Source of the DNA: Flagellimonas lutimaris
GTDB taxonomy: Bacteria; Bacteroidota; Bacteroidia; Flavobacteriales; Flavobacteriaceae
DNA length: 64,000 nucleotides
NCBI RefSeq assembly: GCF_003581615.1
Contig: NZ_QXFH01000069.1
Coordinates: forward strand, 7,501 to 71,500
Reading direction: 5' to 3'
Shown here: one piece after another, positions 46,700 through 55,602 of the stretch
Position numbering within the stretch: position 1 is the first letter of the stretch
Layout of the letters: every line of letters begins with the position of its first letter
The notes under the pieces: generated by a model
The model's database searches: none
What the model was told of the DNA's origin: nothing
What the model saw: the letters and a program-made list of their open reading frames with translations, nothing else
Made by a program: the position numbers and the translations under genes

Positions 46700-47779
46700 A
46701 TGAACAAGAATTATTACGCAGTTTTAATGGCAGGAGGGGTAGGTTCCCGATTTTGGCCTGTGAGCACATCATCCAACCCGAAACAGTTTCACGATATGTT
46801 GGGGACTGGAAAAACATTGATTCAAAAAACATTTGATCGTTTAAACAGGTTTATTCCCACCGAAAACATTTTGATTCTTACCAATGAACGATATAATGAC
46901 TTGGTTTTGGAACAGTTGCCAAAGGTAAAGCAGGATCAGGTTGTGCTCGAACCCGCAATGCGAAACACCGCTCCCTGTATTCTGTATGCTTCTTTAAAGA
47001 TTCAAAAAATGAACCCCAACGCCGTGATGATTGTGGCTCCAAGTGATCACTGGATTGAAGATGAAGCTGCATTTGAAAAGGATGTCACAGCTTGTTTTGA
47101 TAAATGTGAAAAGGAAAATGCACTTTGTACTTTAGGAATCCAACCCACATTTCCCAACACTGGTTTTGGTTACATCGAATTTGAAAAAGGAAGTGACGAG
47201 AACTTGAAAAAGGTATCTCAGTTTAGGGAAAAACCTGATTATGAAACGGCAAAAGAATTTTTAGCACAAGGAAATTTTCTTTGGAACGCAGGAATATTTA
47301 TGTGGAGTGTAGAAACCATCGTGGATGCCTTCCAAAAGTATCAGCCAACTCAATACGGGTTGTTTGGGGAAGGAATTTCTTGCTATAATACGGAAGACGA
47401 GAAGGCTTTTATTCAAGAAAATTATGCCAAAGCAGAAAACATATCCATCGATTATGCTATCTTGGAACAGTCCAAATCCATTTATACGCTGCCTGCGACC
47501 TTCGATTGGAACGATTTGGGAACTTGGGGTGCACTGTATGATAAATTGGATAAAGACCGAGATAAAAATGCAGTGGTGAATGCTCAAGTGCTTTTGGAAG
47601 ATGCCAAAGGCAATATGATTCGTTCTCCAAAAGGGAAAGTTGTTGTGGTCGATGGTTTAGAGGATTATATTATTGTGGATAAAGAAGAAGTACTCTTGAT
47701 TTATCCAAAGGCCAAACAACAGGATATTAAAAAAGTATTGAACCGAGTAAAGGAAAAATTCGGTGATCAGTTTGCATAA
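46700..47779 (+). CDS. manC: Mannose-1-phosphate guanylyltransferase
   Basis: This 359-residue nucleotidyltransferase makes GDP-mannose for surface polysaccharides or glycoprotein glycans. The N-terminal motif AGGVGSRFWPVSTSSNPKQF (residues about 11-30) and FREKPD (near 174) are clear. It is the short form without the C-terminal phosphomannose isomerase domain. The DUF389 gene follows after 3 bases. Confidence 0.92.
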   Translation: MNKNYYAVLMAGGVGSRFWPVSTSSNPKQFHDMLGTGKTLIQKTFDRLNRFIPTENILILTNERYNDLVLEQLPKVKQDQVVLEPAMRNTAPCILYASLKIQKMNPNAVMIVAPSDHWIEDEAAFEKDVTACFDKCEKENALCTLGIQPTFPNTGFGYIEFEKGSDENLKKVSQFREKPDYETAKEFLAQGNFLWNAGIFMWSVETIVDAFQKYQPTQYGLFGEGISCYNTEDEKAFIQENYAKAENISIDYAILEQSKSIYTLPATFDWNDLGTWGALYDKLDKDRDKNAVVNAQVLLEDAKGNMIRSPKGKVVVVDGLEDYIIVDKEEVLLIYPKAKQQDIKKVLNRVKEKFGDQFA

Positions 47780-47782
47780 TAC

Positions 47783-49237
47783 ATGAGCGAAGACCAAAAA
47801 AATATGGAGTCTTCTCCTGGCCAAGATAGCGGGGATGAAGTAAAAAAGGATTTTAAGGGGCTGTTGGGAAGTATTCGCAAGTTCCTTTCGGATTTATTGG
47901 AAATTCGTTCCAATACCGATGCTGTAGCTACCAAGGAATCCATTATAGCGGATATCCCTTTTAAAGGGCATACCTCTTGGATTTTGGTTTGCTCTATTTT
48001 TATAGCATCCATTGGGTTAAATGCAAATTCAACCGCAGTAGTTATTGGAGCCATGTTAATTTCTCCTTTAATGGGTCCCATTTTGGGCATGGGCATGTCC
48101 TTGGCCATTAACGATATCGACACTTTGCGAAGATCCCTTAAGAACTTTGCTGTGATGGTAGTTTTGAGCGTTATTACAGCATTTCTTTTCTTCTATCTTT
48201 TCCCCCTTAGGGATGAATCCTCCGAGCTTTTAGCCCGAACCAAACCGGACATTCGAGATGTATTGATTGCATTTTTTGGTGGACTTGCACTTGTAATTGC
48301 CCGAGCGAAAAAAGGCACCATTGCCAGTGTTATTTTTGGAGTCGCCATAGCAACAGCTTTGATGCCACCACTTTGTACGGTCGGCTTTGGCTTGGCCATA
48401 GGAAAACCTTGGTATGCAGCAGGGGCTATGTACCTGTTTATTATCAACACTATTTTTATTGGCTTGGCCACATTTTTGGTCATCAAGTTTTTGAGATTTC
48501 CTATGGTGCGCTATGCAAATTCTCAACGTAGAAGACTAATTGCCCGTTTGGCATCCATAACCGGTATTTTGGTAATGATTCCTGCCGGATTCACTTTTTA
48601 TAAGGTATTTCAAGAATCACTTTTTAAGAAACAGGCGCAGGAGTTTTTGCAGGAAACCGTAGAAGTTTATCAGTTTGATGGTGCAGGAAGATATGTTGAC
48701 AATCTTACTAAACTGGAATATGCAGATGATGGGACATCAATGATAGAAGTGGTTTTTATGGGTGATGAATTGGTTCCAGATAACATTATCAATACATGGA
48801 GGACACAAAAGAATGAATACAATAGGCTTAAGGATGCTGAGCTTAACATTATCCAAGGTGGAAAGGATGATTCCGAAGAAAAGTTCAATTACGTTAGTGA
48901 ACTCTATGAAAAAAATAAAGCGGAATTGTTGAACAAGGATGAACAAATTCGACTGCTAGAAGAAGAATTGTCCACTTTGACCAAAAACGCGGGCAAGCAA
49001 ATTCCTTTCCAGGCTATCAGTGCAGAGGCCAAGGCCAATTATGTGAATATTGATGCATTGGGCTTTTCATACCAAGTTCGCACCGATTTTAAAAAAACGG
49101 ACACCGTTCCGGTTTTTGAGATAGATTGGAAAGATGGTGTGAGTTCCAGTAAAAAAGCTGAAGACTCCAAAAAAATGTTGGCTTGGTTAAAGCTTAGGCT
49201 TCAAGACACCACTTTGGTTATTAAAGAAATAGATTGA
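47783..49237 (+). CDS. DUF389 / TIGR00341-family membrane protein
   Basis: This 484-residue protein has a charged N-terminus (residues 1-60), a membrane domain of six or so helices (about 65-245, with NANSTAVVIGAMLISPLMGP and ATALMPPLCTVGFGLA) and a soluble C-terminal half with a coiled-coil-like stretch (about 345-400). The membrane block is diagnostic for DUF389, whose role is unknown. The extended C-terminal half is larger than in the minimal family members. It starts 3 bases after manC, but functional linkage is unclear. Confidence 0.88.
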   Translation: MSEDQKNMESSPGQDSGDEVKKDFKGLLGSIRKFLSDLLEIRSNTDAVATKESIIADIPFKGHTSWILVCSIFIASIGLNANSTAVVIGAMLISPLMGPILGMGMSLAINDIDTLRRSLKNFAVMVVLSVITAFLFFYLFPLRDESSELLARTKPDIRDVLIAFFGGLALVIARAKKGTIASVIFGVAIATALMPPLCTVGFGLAIGKPWYAAGAMYLFIINTIFIGLATFLVIKFLRFPMVRYANSQRRRLIARLASITGILVMIPAGFTFYKVFQESLFKKQAQEFLQETVEVYQFDGAGRYVDNLTKLEYADDGTSMIEVVFMGDELVPDNIINTWRTQKNEYNRLKDAELNIIQGGKDDSEEKFNYVSELYEKNKAELLNKDEQIRLLEEELSTLTKNAGKQIPFQAISAEAKANYVNIDALGFSYQVRTDFKKTDTVPVFEIDWKDGVSSSKKAEDSKKMLAWLKLRLQDTTLVIKEID

Positions 49238-49250
49238 TTTTTTATTCATC

Positions 49251-49327
49251 TGATGTCTGATGTCTGATGTCTGATGTCTGATGTCTGATGTCTGATGTCT
49301 GATGTCTGATATCTGATGTCTGATGTC
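49251..49327. repeat. Heptanucleotide tandem repeat (TGATGTC)11
   Basis: Eleven units of the 7-base motif TGATGTC run without gaps; the ninth is TGATATC. It fills the convergent intergenic space between the DUF389 gene and the MlaF-like gene and ends 3 bases before the latter's stop codon. Such arrays are prone to slippage and likely vary in copy number. Confidence 0.95.
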
Positions 49328-49330
49328 TAA

Positions 49331-50098
49331 TCAATTCCGTTCCTCAATGTACATTTGCCGTACTTTTTTAAATAGTTCGGAAGAGTAGACAAAATCGGTT
49401 ACGGCTTTATTATCCGTTTTAAAGATTTCTTTATTTGTTCCTTCCCATTCTTTAAACCCATTTTTAAGGAAGATGATTTTTTCCCCGATTTCCATAACGG
49501 AGTTCATATCGTGGGTGTTGATTACCGTTGTTATGTCATATTCTTGGGTAATCTCTTGTATCAGGTTGTCAATTAAAATAGCTGTTTTTGGGTCAAGTCC
49601 AGAGTTGGGTTCGTCGCAGAACAAGTATTTGGGATTCATTACAATGGCTCTAGCAATGGCCACCCTTTTTTGCATTCCCCCAGAAATTTCCGCAGGATAT
49701 CTTTTATGAGCATCAATCAGGTTAACCCGCTTTAAAACAAAATCCACACGATCTTGCTTTTCCGATTGCGACTGGTTGGTGAACATATCCAAAGGGAACA
49801 TTACATTGCCCTCCACTGTCATGGAATCAAACAGGGCACTTCCTTGGAACACCATGCCCATTTCTTGTCGCAGGTTTCTTCTTTCTTTGGTCGAAAGCTT
49901 TGAATAGTATTGGCCGTTATAACAAATTTGTCCTTCGTCCGGTTCAAAAAGACCAAGCAAACATTTGATAAAAACCGTTTTACCTGAGCCACTTTGTCCA
50001 ATAATTAGGTTTGTCTTTCCCTTTTCGAATACTGTGGAAATACCTTTCAGAACGTGATTGTCCCCAAATGATTTATGAATATTTTCTACTTCTATCAT
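49331..50098 (-). CDS. ABC transporter ATP-binding protein, MlaF-like
   Basis: This 255-residue ATPase starts MIEVENIHKSFG; its ATG overlaps the permease stop codon (ATGA), which rules out the 20-codon upstream extension of the frame. Walker A is GQSGSGKT (residues 34-41), the signature is EISGGMQKR, and Walker B YLFCDEPNSGLD. With the MlaE-like permease it forms a phospholipid or sterol-type transporter that keeps outer-membrane lipid asymmetry. No MlaD gene is adjacent. Confidence 0.92.
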   Translation of the reverse strand: MIEVENIHKSFGDNHVLKGISTVFEKGKTNLIIGQSGSGKTVFIKCLLGLFEPDEGQICYNGQYYSKLSTKERRNLRQEMGMVFQGSALFDSMTVEGNVMFPLDMFTNQSQSEKQDRVDFVLKRVNLIDAHKRYPAEISGGMQKRVAIARAIVMNPKYLFCDEPNSGLDPKTAILIDNLIQEITQEYDITTVINTHDMNSVMEIGEKIIFLKNGFKEWEGTNKEIFKTDNKAVTDFVYSSELFKKVRQMYIEERN

Positions 50099-50835
50099 CA
50101 GCCCAGCAACAATTGAGTTAATACATAGTTCACAATAATAATTACCACACTGGTCCATACAAAGGATGTTGTGCTGGCCTTTCCTACCTCTAAAGCACCA
50201 CCTGTCATGTAGAATCCGTGGTAGGAGGGAACGGTTGCAATAACAAAGGCGAACACAATCGATTTAATAAAAGCATAGGTTACATGGTACGAATCAAAAT
50301 CCATTTGCAGCCCCTGTATAAAATCGCCGCTTGGAGCAAAGCCCCCAAATACGGCTGCCACCCATCCTCCTAAAATGCCGACAAACATGGAAATCGCAAC
50401 GGCAAAAGGATACAGCATGGTAGCCACAATTTTAGGAAATACAAGGTAGTTCAGTGAGTTGATGCCCATAACTTCGAGAGCATCAATCTGCTCCGTTACC
50501 CGCATTGTTCCTATGCTGGATGTAATGTACGACCCAACCTTGCCTGCCATTATTATTGAAGTAAAGGTGGGGGCGAATTCCAAAATCACCGATTGCCTCG
50601 TGGCGAATCCAATTAAACTTTTAGGTAGAAGAGGATTGTTTAGGTTGAGCGCTGTTTGAATGGTAACTACACCTCCGATAAAAAAGGAGATAAAAATAAT
50701 GATGCCCATCGCTCCAAAAATTAGCTCATCGATTTCCTTGAGAATCAAGGTTTTCATGATACGCCACTTGGTAGGTTTTTTAAATACTTCCCAAATCATG
50801 ATGAAGTATTTTCCAATCGCTTCTAGGTATTTCAT
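50098..50835 (-). CDS. ABC transporter permease, MlaE family
   Basis: This 245-residue integral membrane protein has the MlaE/DUF140 form: GVVTIQTALNLNN, the block GSYITSSIGTMRVTEQIDALEVMGI and five membrane helices. It partners the ATPase encoded by the overlapping next gene. The substrate is probably phospholipid, by family knowledge; the direction of transport is not certain. Confidence 0.92.
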   Translation of the reverse strand: MKYLEAIGKYFIMIWEVFKKPTKWRIMKTLILKEIDELIFGAMGIIIFISFFIGGVVTIQTALNLNNPLLPKSLIGFATRQSVILEFAPTFTSIIMAGKVGSYITSSIGTMRVTEQIDALEVMGINSLNYLVFPKIVATMLYPFAVAISMFVGILGGWVAAVFGGFAPSGDFIQGLQMDFDSYHVTYAFIKSIVFAFVIATVPSYHGFYMTGGALEVGKASTTSFVWTSVVIIIVNYVLTQLLLG

Positions 50836-50951
50836 GCGTTTTATGGACTTGAGGTGATAAAAATAAGAATATTGTTAAGCATTTAACCTTCATTTAAATT
50901 TTTAAACAGGAGAAATCAATAGTTTTGTTGTTATTTGATTAAAACCTAAGC

Positions 50952-52628
50952 ATGAGAACAACCAATCTTATAGTTTCAATTTTAGCATTGTGCATGATCA
51001 GTATTTCATATGGTCAGCGTAGAAAAAAGAATACAGAGGAGCCACAACAAGAGCTTATTGCCCAAACACCTAAACTTGTAGTTGGGATTGTGGTGGACCA
51101 AATGCGCTATGATTATTTGACCCGTTTTTGGGATCAGTATGGCGATGGAGGCTTTAAAAGAATGGTAAACGAAGGTTTTAACTGTAAGAATAACCATTTT
51201 AATTATGCGCCCACAAGTACTGGGCCTGGTCATACATCCGTTTATACTGGGACTACGCCATCCATGCACGGTATTATTGGTAATGATTGGTTCGACAAAG
51301 AATCAGGTGAAGATGTGTATTGCGCAGGTGACGATAGTTATGCTTCTGTAGGAACTACGTCCGATGCCGGACAAATGTCACCGCATAGAATGCTTACCAC
51401 CACCATTACGGATCAGTTGCGTTTGCATACACAAAAAAGGGGAAAAGTAATAGGTGTGGCCTTGAAGGACAGGGGTGCCATTTTACCCGCTGGTCATGCA
51501 GCCAATGCAGCCTACTGGTTTGAAGGAGGGGAAACAGGTAACTGGATCACAAGTTCTTATTATATGGATGAGTTGCCACAGTGGGTGGTGGATTTTAATG
51601 AATCCAACACAGTAGAAAATTATAAGAAGCCCTGGAATACGCTAAAACCTATTGAGACCTATATGGAAAGTGGTTTGGACGCCAATAATTATGAAGGGTT
51701 GCAAAAAGGCGAAACGACCAACACTTTTCCACATGATTTTCCGGCAATTTGGGAACAAAATGGACAATTTGATTTATTGAGAAGAAGTCCTTACGGAAAC
51801 AGTATCACTGCTGATTTTGCATTGGCAGCTTTGGAAGGTGAAGATTTGGGGGCAGATACCATTACCGATTTCTTGGCTATCAGTTTTTCCAGTACGGATT
51901 ATGTAGGCCATTTTTATGGAGTAAACTCTAAGGAGATTGAAGATACTTACATTAGGCTAGACCAAGATTTGGCTCGTATTTTTGCCGCTTTGGATGAAAA
52001 AGTGGGACAAGGCGAGTATACGGTTTTTTTAACTGCAGATCACGCAGCAATCAATGTGCCTTCTTATTTGATGGATTCCAAAATTCCTGCAGGTTATTTG
52101 GATATGGGGGGTATGCAAGCGAAGTTTGCAGAGTTTCTTCAGTACAAATACGGTACAACGGATGTGGTTAGAGACCTTTCCAACTATCAATTGTTTTTGG
52201 ATCATAAAATCTTGGCGAACTTGGATGTTGACCTTGAGCAGGCACAAAAGAACATTGCCATGGAGCTATTGTCTTATGAAGGAATAGGACAGGTTTACAC
52301 TGGTTACCAAATGTGGGAGAATGAGTATTCCGAAGGAATCCCGTACATTTTACAGAATGGATACAATCAAAAACGTTCTGGGGATGTGCTTTTGGTGCCG
52401 AACACTGGATATATTTCTTACAGTAGAACAGGTTCTACCCATGGTTCCGCCCAAATTTACGATACCCATGTGCCATTATTGCTTTTTGGAAAAGGTATTA
52501 AACAGGGAAGTACGGTAAACCGCACGGAGATACCAGATATTGCTCCTACCATTGCTACTTTGTTGGGGATTGCGTTCCCAAATGGGGCTACGGGGCAGCC
52601 GATTGGGGAGGTTTTGGATTTTGAGTAA
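50952..52628 (+). CDS. Alkaline phosphatase family protein, PafA-like
   Basis: This 558-residue periplasmic or secreted enzyme has a signal peptide (residues 1-21, ending SYGQ). The metal site starts VGIVVDQMRYDY (about residues 44-55) and the nucleophile region NYAPTSTGPGHTSVYTG (about 84-100) offers Thr88 or Thr90, not a C-x-P-S-R motif, so it is a phosphatase of the PafA type rather than a sulfatase. Later metal ligands appear in SSTDYVGHFYG and TADHAA and near GSTHGS. PafA-type enzymes release phosphate from many monoesters. Confidence 0.9.
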   Translation: MRTTNLIVSILALCMISISYGQRRKKNTEEPQQELIAQTPKLVVGIVVDQMRYDYLTRFWDQYGDGGFKRMVNEGFNCKNNHFNYAPTSTGPGHTSVYTGTTPSMHGIIGNDWFDKESGEDVYCAGDDSYASVGTTSDAGQMSPHRMLTTTITDQLRLHTQKRGKVIGVALKDRGAILPAGHAANAAYWFEGGETGNWITSSYYMDELPQWVVDFNESNTVENYKKPWNTLKPIETYMESGLDANNYEGLQKGETTNTFPHDFPAIWEQNGQFDLLRRSPYGNSITADFALAALEGEDLGADTITDFLAISFSSTDYVGHFYGVNSKEIEDTYIRLDQDLARIFAALDEKVGQGEYTVFLTADHAAINVPSYLMDSKIPAGYLDMGGMQAKFAEFLQYKYGTTDVVRDLSNYQLFLDHKILANLDVDLEQAQKNIAMELLSYEGIGQVYTGYQMWENEYSEGIPYILQNGYNQKRSGDVLLVPNTGYISYSRTGSTHGSAQIYDTHVPLLLFGKGIKQGSTVNRTEIPDIAPTIATLLGIAFPNGATGQPIGEVLDFE

Positions 52629-52629
52629 G

Positions 52630-52779
52630 CTATTTTTTTAAGACAGCCCACTTTTTGACAATCTTTTTGCCGGTTACCAAGTATTGGTAAATTAAAAAAT
52701 AGATACCGTTGGATAAATGGGCTACACTTAAAGTGGATTTGTTATCTACTTTGCTTTGGGTTTGCTGGTGATACGCTTT
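52630..52779 (-). pseudogene. Orphan type IX C-terminal sorting domain fragment
   Basis: On the minus strand a frame of about 50 codons ends in a sequence typical of a type A sorting domain: STLSVAHLSNGIYFLIY, then YQYLVTGKKIVKKWAVLKK and stop. It is closed upstream by an in-frame TAG (52780-52782) and has no start codon or signal peptide, so it looks like the tail of a decayed secreted-protein gene. Its stop lies 2 bases from the PafA-like gene's stop. Confidence 0.55.
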
Positions 52780-52782
52780 CTA

Positions 52783-52966
52783 ATAAATTTATAGATATAA
52801 TGGTTTGAAAAATCCGGCAAATTGATGGATGACCATTTTCAATCGATGAAAAACTATTTGAGTATCCAGTTATAGTTTTACTGTGTGTTACATGTAGGTG
52901 CATTCTCTTATTTTAATAAATAAGAGTTTGTTAAAAATATGATTATCAGTATTTTGATAGAGAAAT
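52783..52966. other. Intergenic stretch beside the sorting-domain fragment
   Basis: The rest of this gap, up to the glycosyltransferase stop codon, shows no convincing gene or hairpin. It may hold further decayed sequence of the secreted-protein gene whose tail is at 52630-52779, but no recognisable motif remains. Confidence 0.4.
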
Positions 52967-53809
52967 CTAGATTTTTGACCAAATCCCTTTCCAGCGAAAA
53001 CTTCGGATAAATTTTCCTTCTTTTTTGGAAACGTACTTTGGTTGTTGTTGAAAGAACGCTTTAAGGTAACCCAAAACTGCTTGGATGTATAAGCTAGGGC
53101 TTTTGGCTTGCCATGCCATTTTTAAGGCGGCTATTTTGGTGAGGACAATCCCGTAACCCATTTTGTACATGGCCACACCTTTGATTTGATAGTTTTTAGA
53201 ACTGTATCCATGTCCCGTAGGGCGGAGGTGTTTTACTTTGAGCTCTGGGAGAGTTAAGGTGTCAAAATCGTGGTATTTGGCCAAAAGGGTGTCTACAGTA
53301 TCCCAACCCGCTCCTGGGCGTAATCCGCCTATTTTATTGAAGCAAGCTTTATGGTACAACTTTATGGGTCCTCGGATATGGGATTTGTCCGCGATGTTTT
53401 CATACACCCAATCGTCACCTTTTTTAATGAACAGGAGTCCGGAGCACATGCCCAGTTTCCAATTGGCCTGAAATTGATTGACGATAAGCTCAAAATAATT
53501 TGGAGGTAACACAATATCTGCATCAAACTTTCCGATGAGGTCGTATTCCGAGGTGTGTTCCAAACCAAAATTAAAGGTGTCCACTACTTTTTTTCCGGGA
53601 ATATGCTCGTCAATCGATTTGCGCCGAAGCACTTTTATCCAGTCATGTTGCTTTGCAAGACTTTGGGCAATTTTAAAAGTATCGTCCGAAGAATTATCGT
53701 CCACCAGAATTACTTCATTGGGCAAATAGGTTTGAGATGCAAAAGAGTCCAAGCAATCTTTTAAATAAGATACCTCATTGTGTGCCGGAATAACGATACT
53801 GATTCGCAT
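52967..53809 (-). CDS. Glycosyltransferase family 2
   Basis: This 280-residue GT-A enzyme begins with the nucleotide-sugar fold (VIPAHNEVSYLKDCLDSF), has VDDNSSDDT near residue 36 and the metal-binding FDADIVL near 95. A basic C-terminal region (RSFRWKG) may contact membrane. It is last in a three-gene minus-strand set after a KAS III-like enzyme and a methyltransferase. Donor and acceptor unknown. Confidence 0.9.
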   Translation of the reverse strand: MRISIVIPAHNEVSYLKDCLDSFASQTYLPNEVILVDDNSSDDTFKIAQSLAKQHDWIKVLRRKSIDEHIPGKKVVDTFNFGLEHTSEYDLIGKFDADIVLPPNYFELIVNQFQANWKLGMCSGLLFIKKGDDWVYENIADKSHIRGPIKLYHKACFNKIGGLRPGAGWDTVDTLLAKYHDFDTLTLPELKVKHLRPTGHGYSSKNYQIKGVAMYKMGYGIVLTKIAALKMAWQAKSPSLYIQAVLGYLKAFFQQQPKYVSKKEGKFIRSFRWKGIWSKI

Positions 53810-53846
53810 TTGCTAAAAGTCTAAAAATTCGGGCATTTATCCCAAA

Positions 53847-54374
53847 TTACTTTTGGGTCCTTTCGGCATAAACAATATAATACCTGTTTGTAAAGTATCT
53901 AAGGATGGGCCTTATCCCAATTTTTTTGGTTGGATTCGTCCATTTGGCCGTGTCTTTGATCGTCCAACCTGCTTTTTCCAAAAGCCAATCAAATTGCCAA
54001 TCTTCAAATTCGTGGTAGTGACGATCCCATGGGTCTGTTTTACTTCGATATGCTGGTGAAAACCATAATCGCATGGGAATACTGGCTACTAATTTCTCAG
54101 CTTTGATTTCTTTGAGCACATTAAAAGGAGCTACCAAATGTTCAAATATTTCAAAGGCAGTTACTACATCGGCATCAGTTTGAGCAGCATTTAGAAAGTT
54201 TATATCCAAATCTTCACCCGAGGTGTTTTTTACATTGTACCCTTTGGATTTCATTATTTCTGAAAAAGGATTTTCGACCCCGAGATCCAAAATGGATTCA
54301 GAAGTATCAATATGTTTTTGTAGAAACGCTAAAGTATGCTTGTAGCGTTTGTTGGGAAAGTTGTTTTCGTACAT
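53847..54374 (-). CDS. Class I SAM-dependent methyltransferase-like protein
   Basis: This 175-residue protein is a short Rossmann methyltransferase. Motif I is ILDLGVENPFS (residues about 28-38), altered from the usual GxGxG, and VVTAFEIFEHL (about 69-79) fits the motif after strand 4. The altered motif I leaves activity open. The gene abuts the KAS III-like gene with no gap and precedes the glycosyltransferase by 37 bases. Confidence 0.8.
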   Translation of the reverse strand: MYENNFPNKRYKHTLAFLQKHIDTSESILDLGVENPFSEIMKSKGYNVKNTSGEDLDINFLNAAQTDADVVTAFEIFEHLVAPFNVLKEIKAEKLVASIPMRLWFSPAYRSKTDPWDRHYHEFEDWQFDWLLEKAGWTIKDTAKWTNPTKKIGIRPILRYFTNRYYIVYAERTQK

Positions 54375-55433
54375 TTAGTATCTATAGACAATGGCATTGA
54401 TGTTCATTCCGGCACCAACGCTTGCAAAGATAACAACATCTCCCTTTTTTACTTCATGTTCGGGTAGTTTACCCTTAAGAACCATATCGTACAGGGTAGG
54501 TACTGTGGCTACGGAACTATTCCCCAAATCCTGAATGCTCATGGGCATTATATTTTCGGGCATCGTTTTTCCATAGATTTTATAGAACCTTTTAATGATG
54601 GCCTCATCCATTTTTTCATTGGCTTGATGGATGAAAATTTTCTTGACATCGTCAATGTCCACTCCACTATCATCTAAACATGAAGCCATGGCTTTTGGTA
54701 CATTAAGGCAGGCAAATTCATAAATTTTTCTCCCTTGCATTTTAATATATCGAGTATCCTTACAAGCAGTAGGGCTATTGGACTTGTCAAAGTATAGATA
54801 ATAGGCTTCCTCATTGGCATAGGTTAGCGATGCATGCGACAATATTTCACCGTTTGAGGTATTGGATTCCAAAATGGTGGCTCCAGCTCCATCGGAAAAG
54901 ATCATACTGTCCCTATCATGATGGTCTACTACTCTGGAAAGCGTTTCTCCTCCAATGACCAAGCATTTTTTTGCCATTCCGCTTTTAATGAATGCAGTGG
55001 CTTGTATCACGCCTTCAATCCATCCTGGACAACCAAAAATCACATCGTATGCCACACATTTTGGATTTTGGATGCGTAATAAATGTTTTACTCGGGAGGC
55101 AAGGCTGGGTAGGGTGTCTCCTTGTATTTTTCCCGGAGTGAGGTCCCCAAAATTATGCGCAAATATGATGTAGTCCAGTTCTTCTTTGTCAATTCCAGCG
55201 TTTGAAATGGCTTCTTCTGCTGCCAAAAAACCAATATCAGAAGTTTTTAAATCGGGTTTGACGTACCGTCGGTTGGCTATGCCTGTTATGGCCTCGAATT
55301 TTTCAATTATCACGTTGTTCTGGTGTTCAAAAGCCGACCCATCGGTCTCCATAAATTCATGATTCAAAAAATCTTCGTTTTTGGTTATAATGGAAGGAAT
55401 ATAACTTCCGGTACCTGTAATGCCAATTTTCAT
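54375..55433 (-). CDS. 3-oxoacyl-ACP synthase III (KAS III)-like enzyme
   Basis: This 352-residue thiolase-fold enzyme keeps the Cys-His-Asn triad: Cys135 (IFGCPGW), His269 (FIHQAN) and Asn305 (LGNSS). It condenses an acyl-CoA with malonyl-ACP, or makes a related C-C or ester bond. The length (longer than FabH, about 320) and its place with a methyltransferase and glycosyltransferase suggest a special lipid or secondary product rather than housekeeping FabH. This is inference. Confidence 0.87.
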   Translation of the reverse strand: MKIGITGTGSYIPSIITKNEDFLNHEFMETDGSAFEHQNNVIIEKFEAITGIANRRYVKPDLKTSDIGFLAAEEAISNAGIDKEELDYIIFAHNFGDLTPGKIQGDTLPSLASRVKHLLRIQNPKCVAYDVIFGCPGWIEGVIQATAFIKSGMAKKCLVIGGETLSRVVDHHDRDSMIFSDGAGATILESNTSNGEILSHASLTYANEEAYYLYFDKSNSPTACKDTRYIKMQGRKIYEFACLNVPKAMASCLDDSGVDIDDVKKIFIHQANEKMDEAIIKRFYKIYGKTMPENIMPMSIQDLGNSSVATVPTLYDMVLKGKLPEHEVKKGDVVIFASVGAGMNINAIVYRY

Positions 55434-55547
55434 TTTGTAAAGGGGTTTTTAATCACAACAAGTTAAAGTATTAAGACTAGTAGTACTATGCGTGCATAAC
55501 AGTTGTTACAATGTTCAAAAGATAGCCTTTATGTTGCGGTATATAAA

Positions 55548-55582
55548 AAAAGCCTTGCTCTAATTTAAGAATCAAGGCTTTT
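55548..55582 (-). terminator. Rho-independent terminator after gcvP
   Basis: AAAAGCCTTG (55548-55557) pairs with CAAGGCTTTT (55573-55582), loop 15, with more A residues on the left giving a T-run on the minus strand. It lies about 20 bases after the gcvP stop codon. Confidence 0.8.
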
Positions 55583-55602
55583 ATCAATGTTTACAATGGT
55601 TT

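Noticed and set aside
46614..46832. A 72-codon minus-strand frame before manC
   Set aside because: It covers the REP-like element and the antisense of the manC start.
49251..49327. CRISPR array
   Set aside because: Units are 7 bases with no spacers; it is a simple tandem repeat.
50952..52628. Fourth sulfatase
   Set aside because: The fold is of the alkaline phosphatase superfamily, but there is no C/S-x-P-S-R motif; the nucleophile region has threonine as in PafA-type phosphatases.
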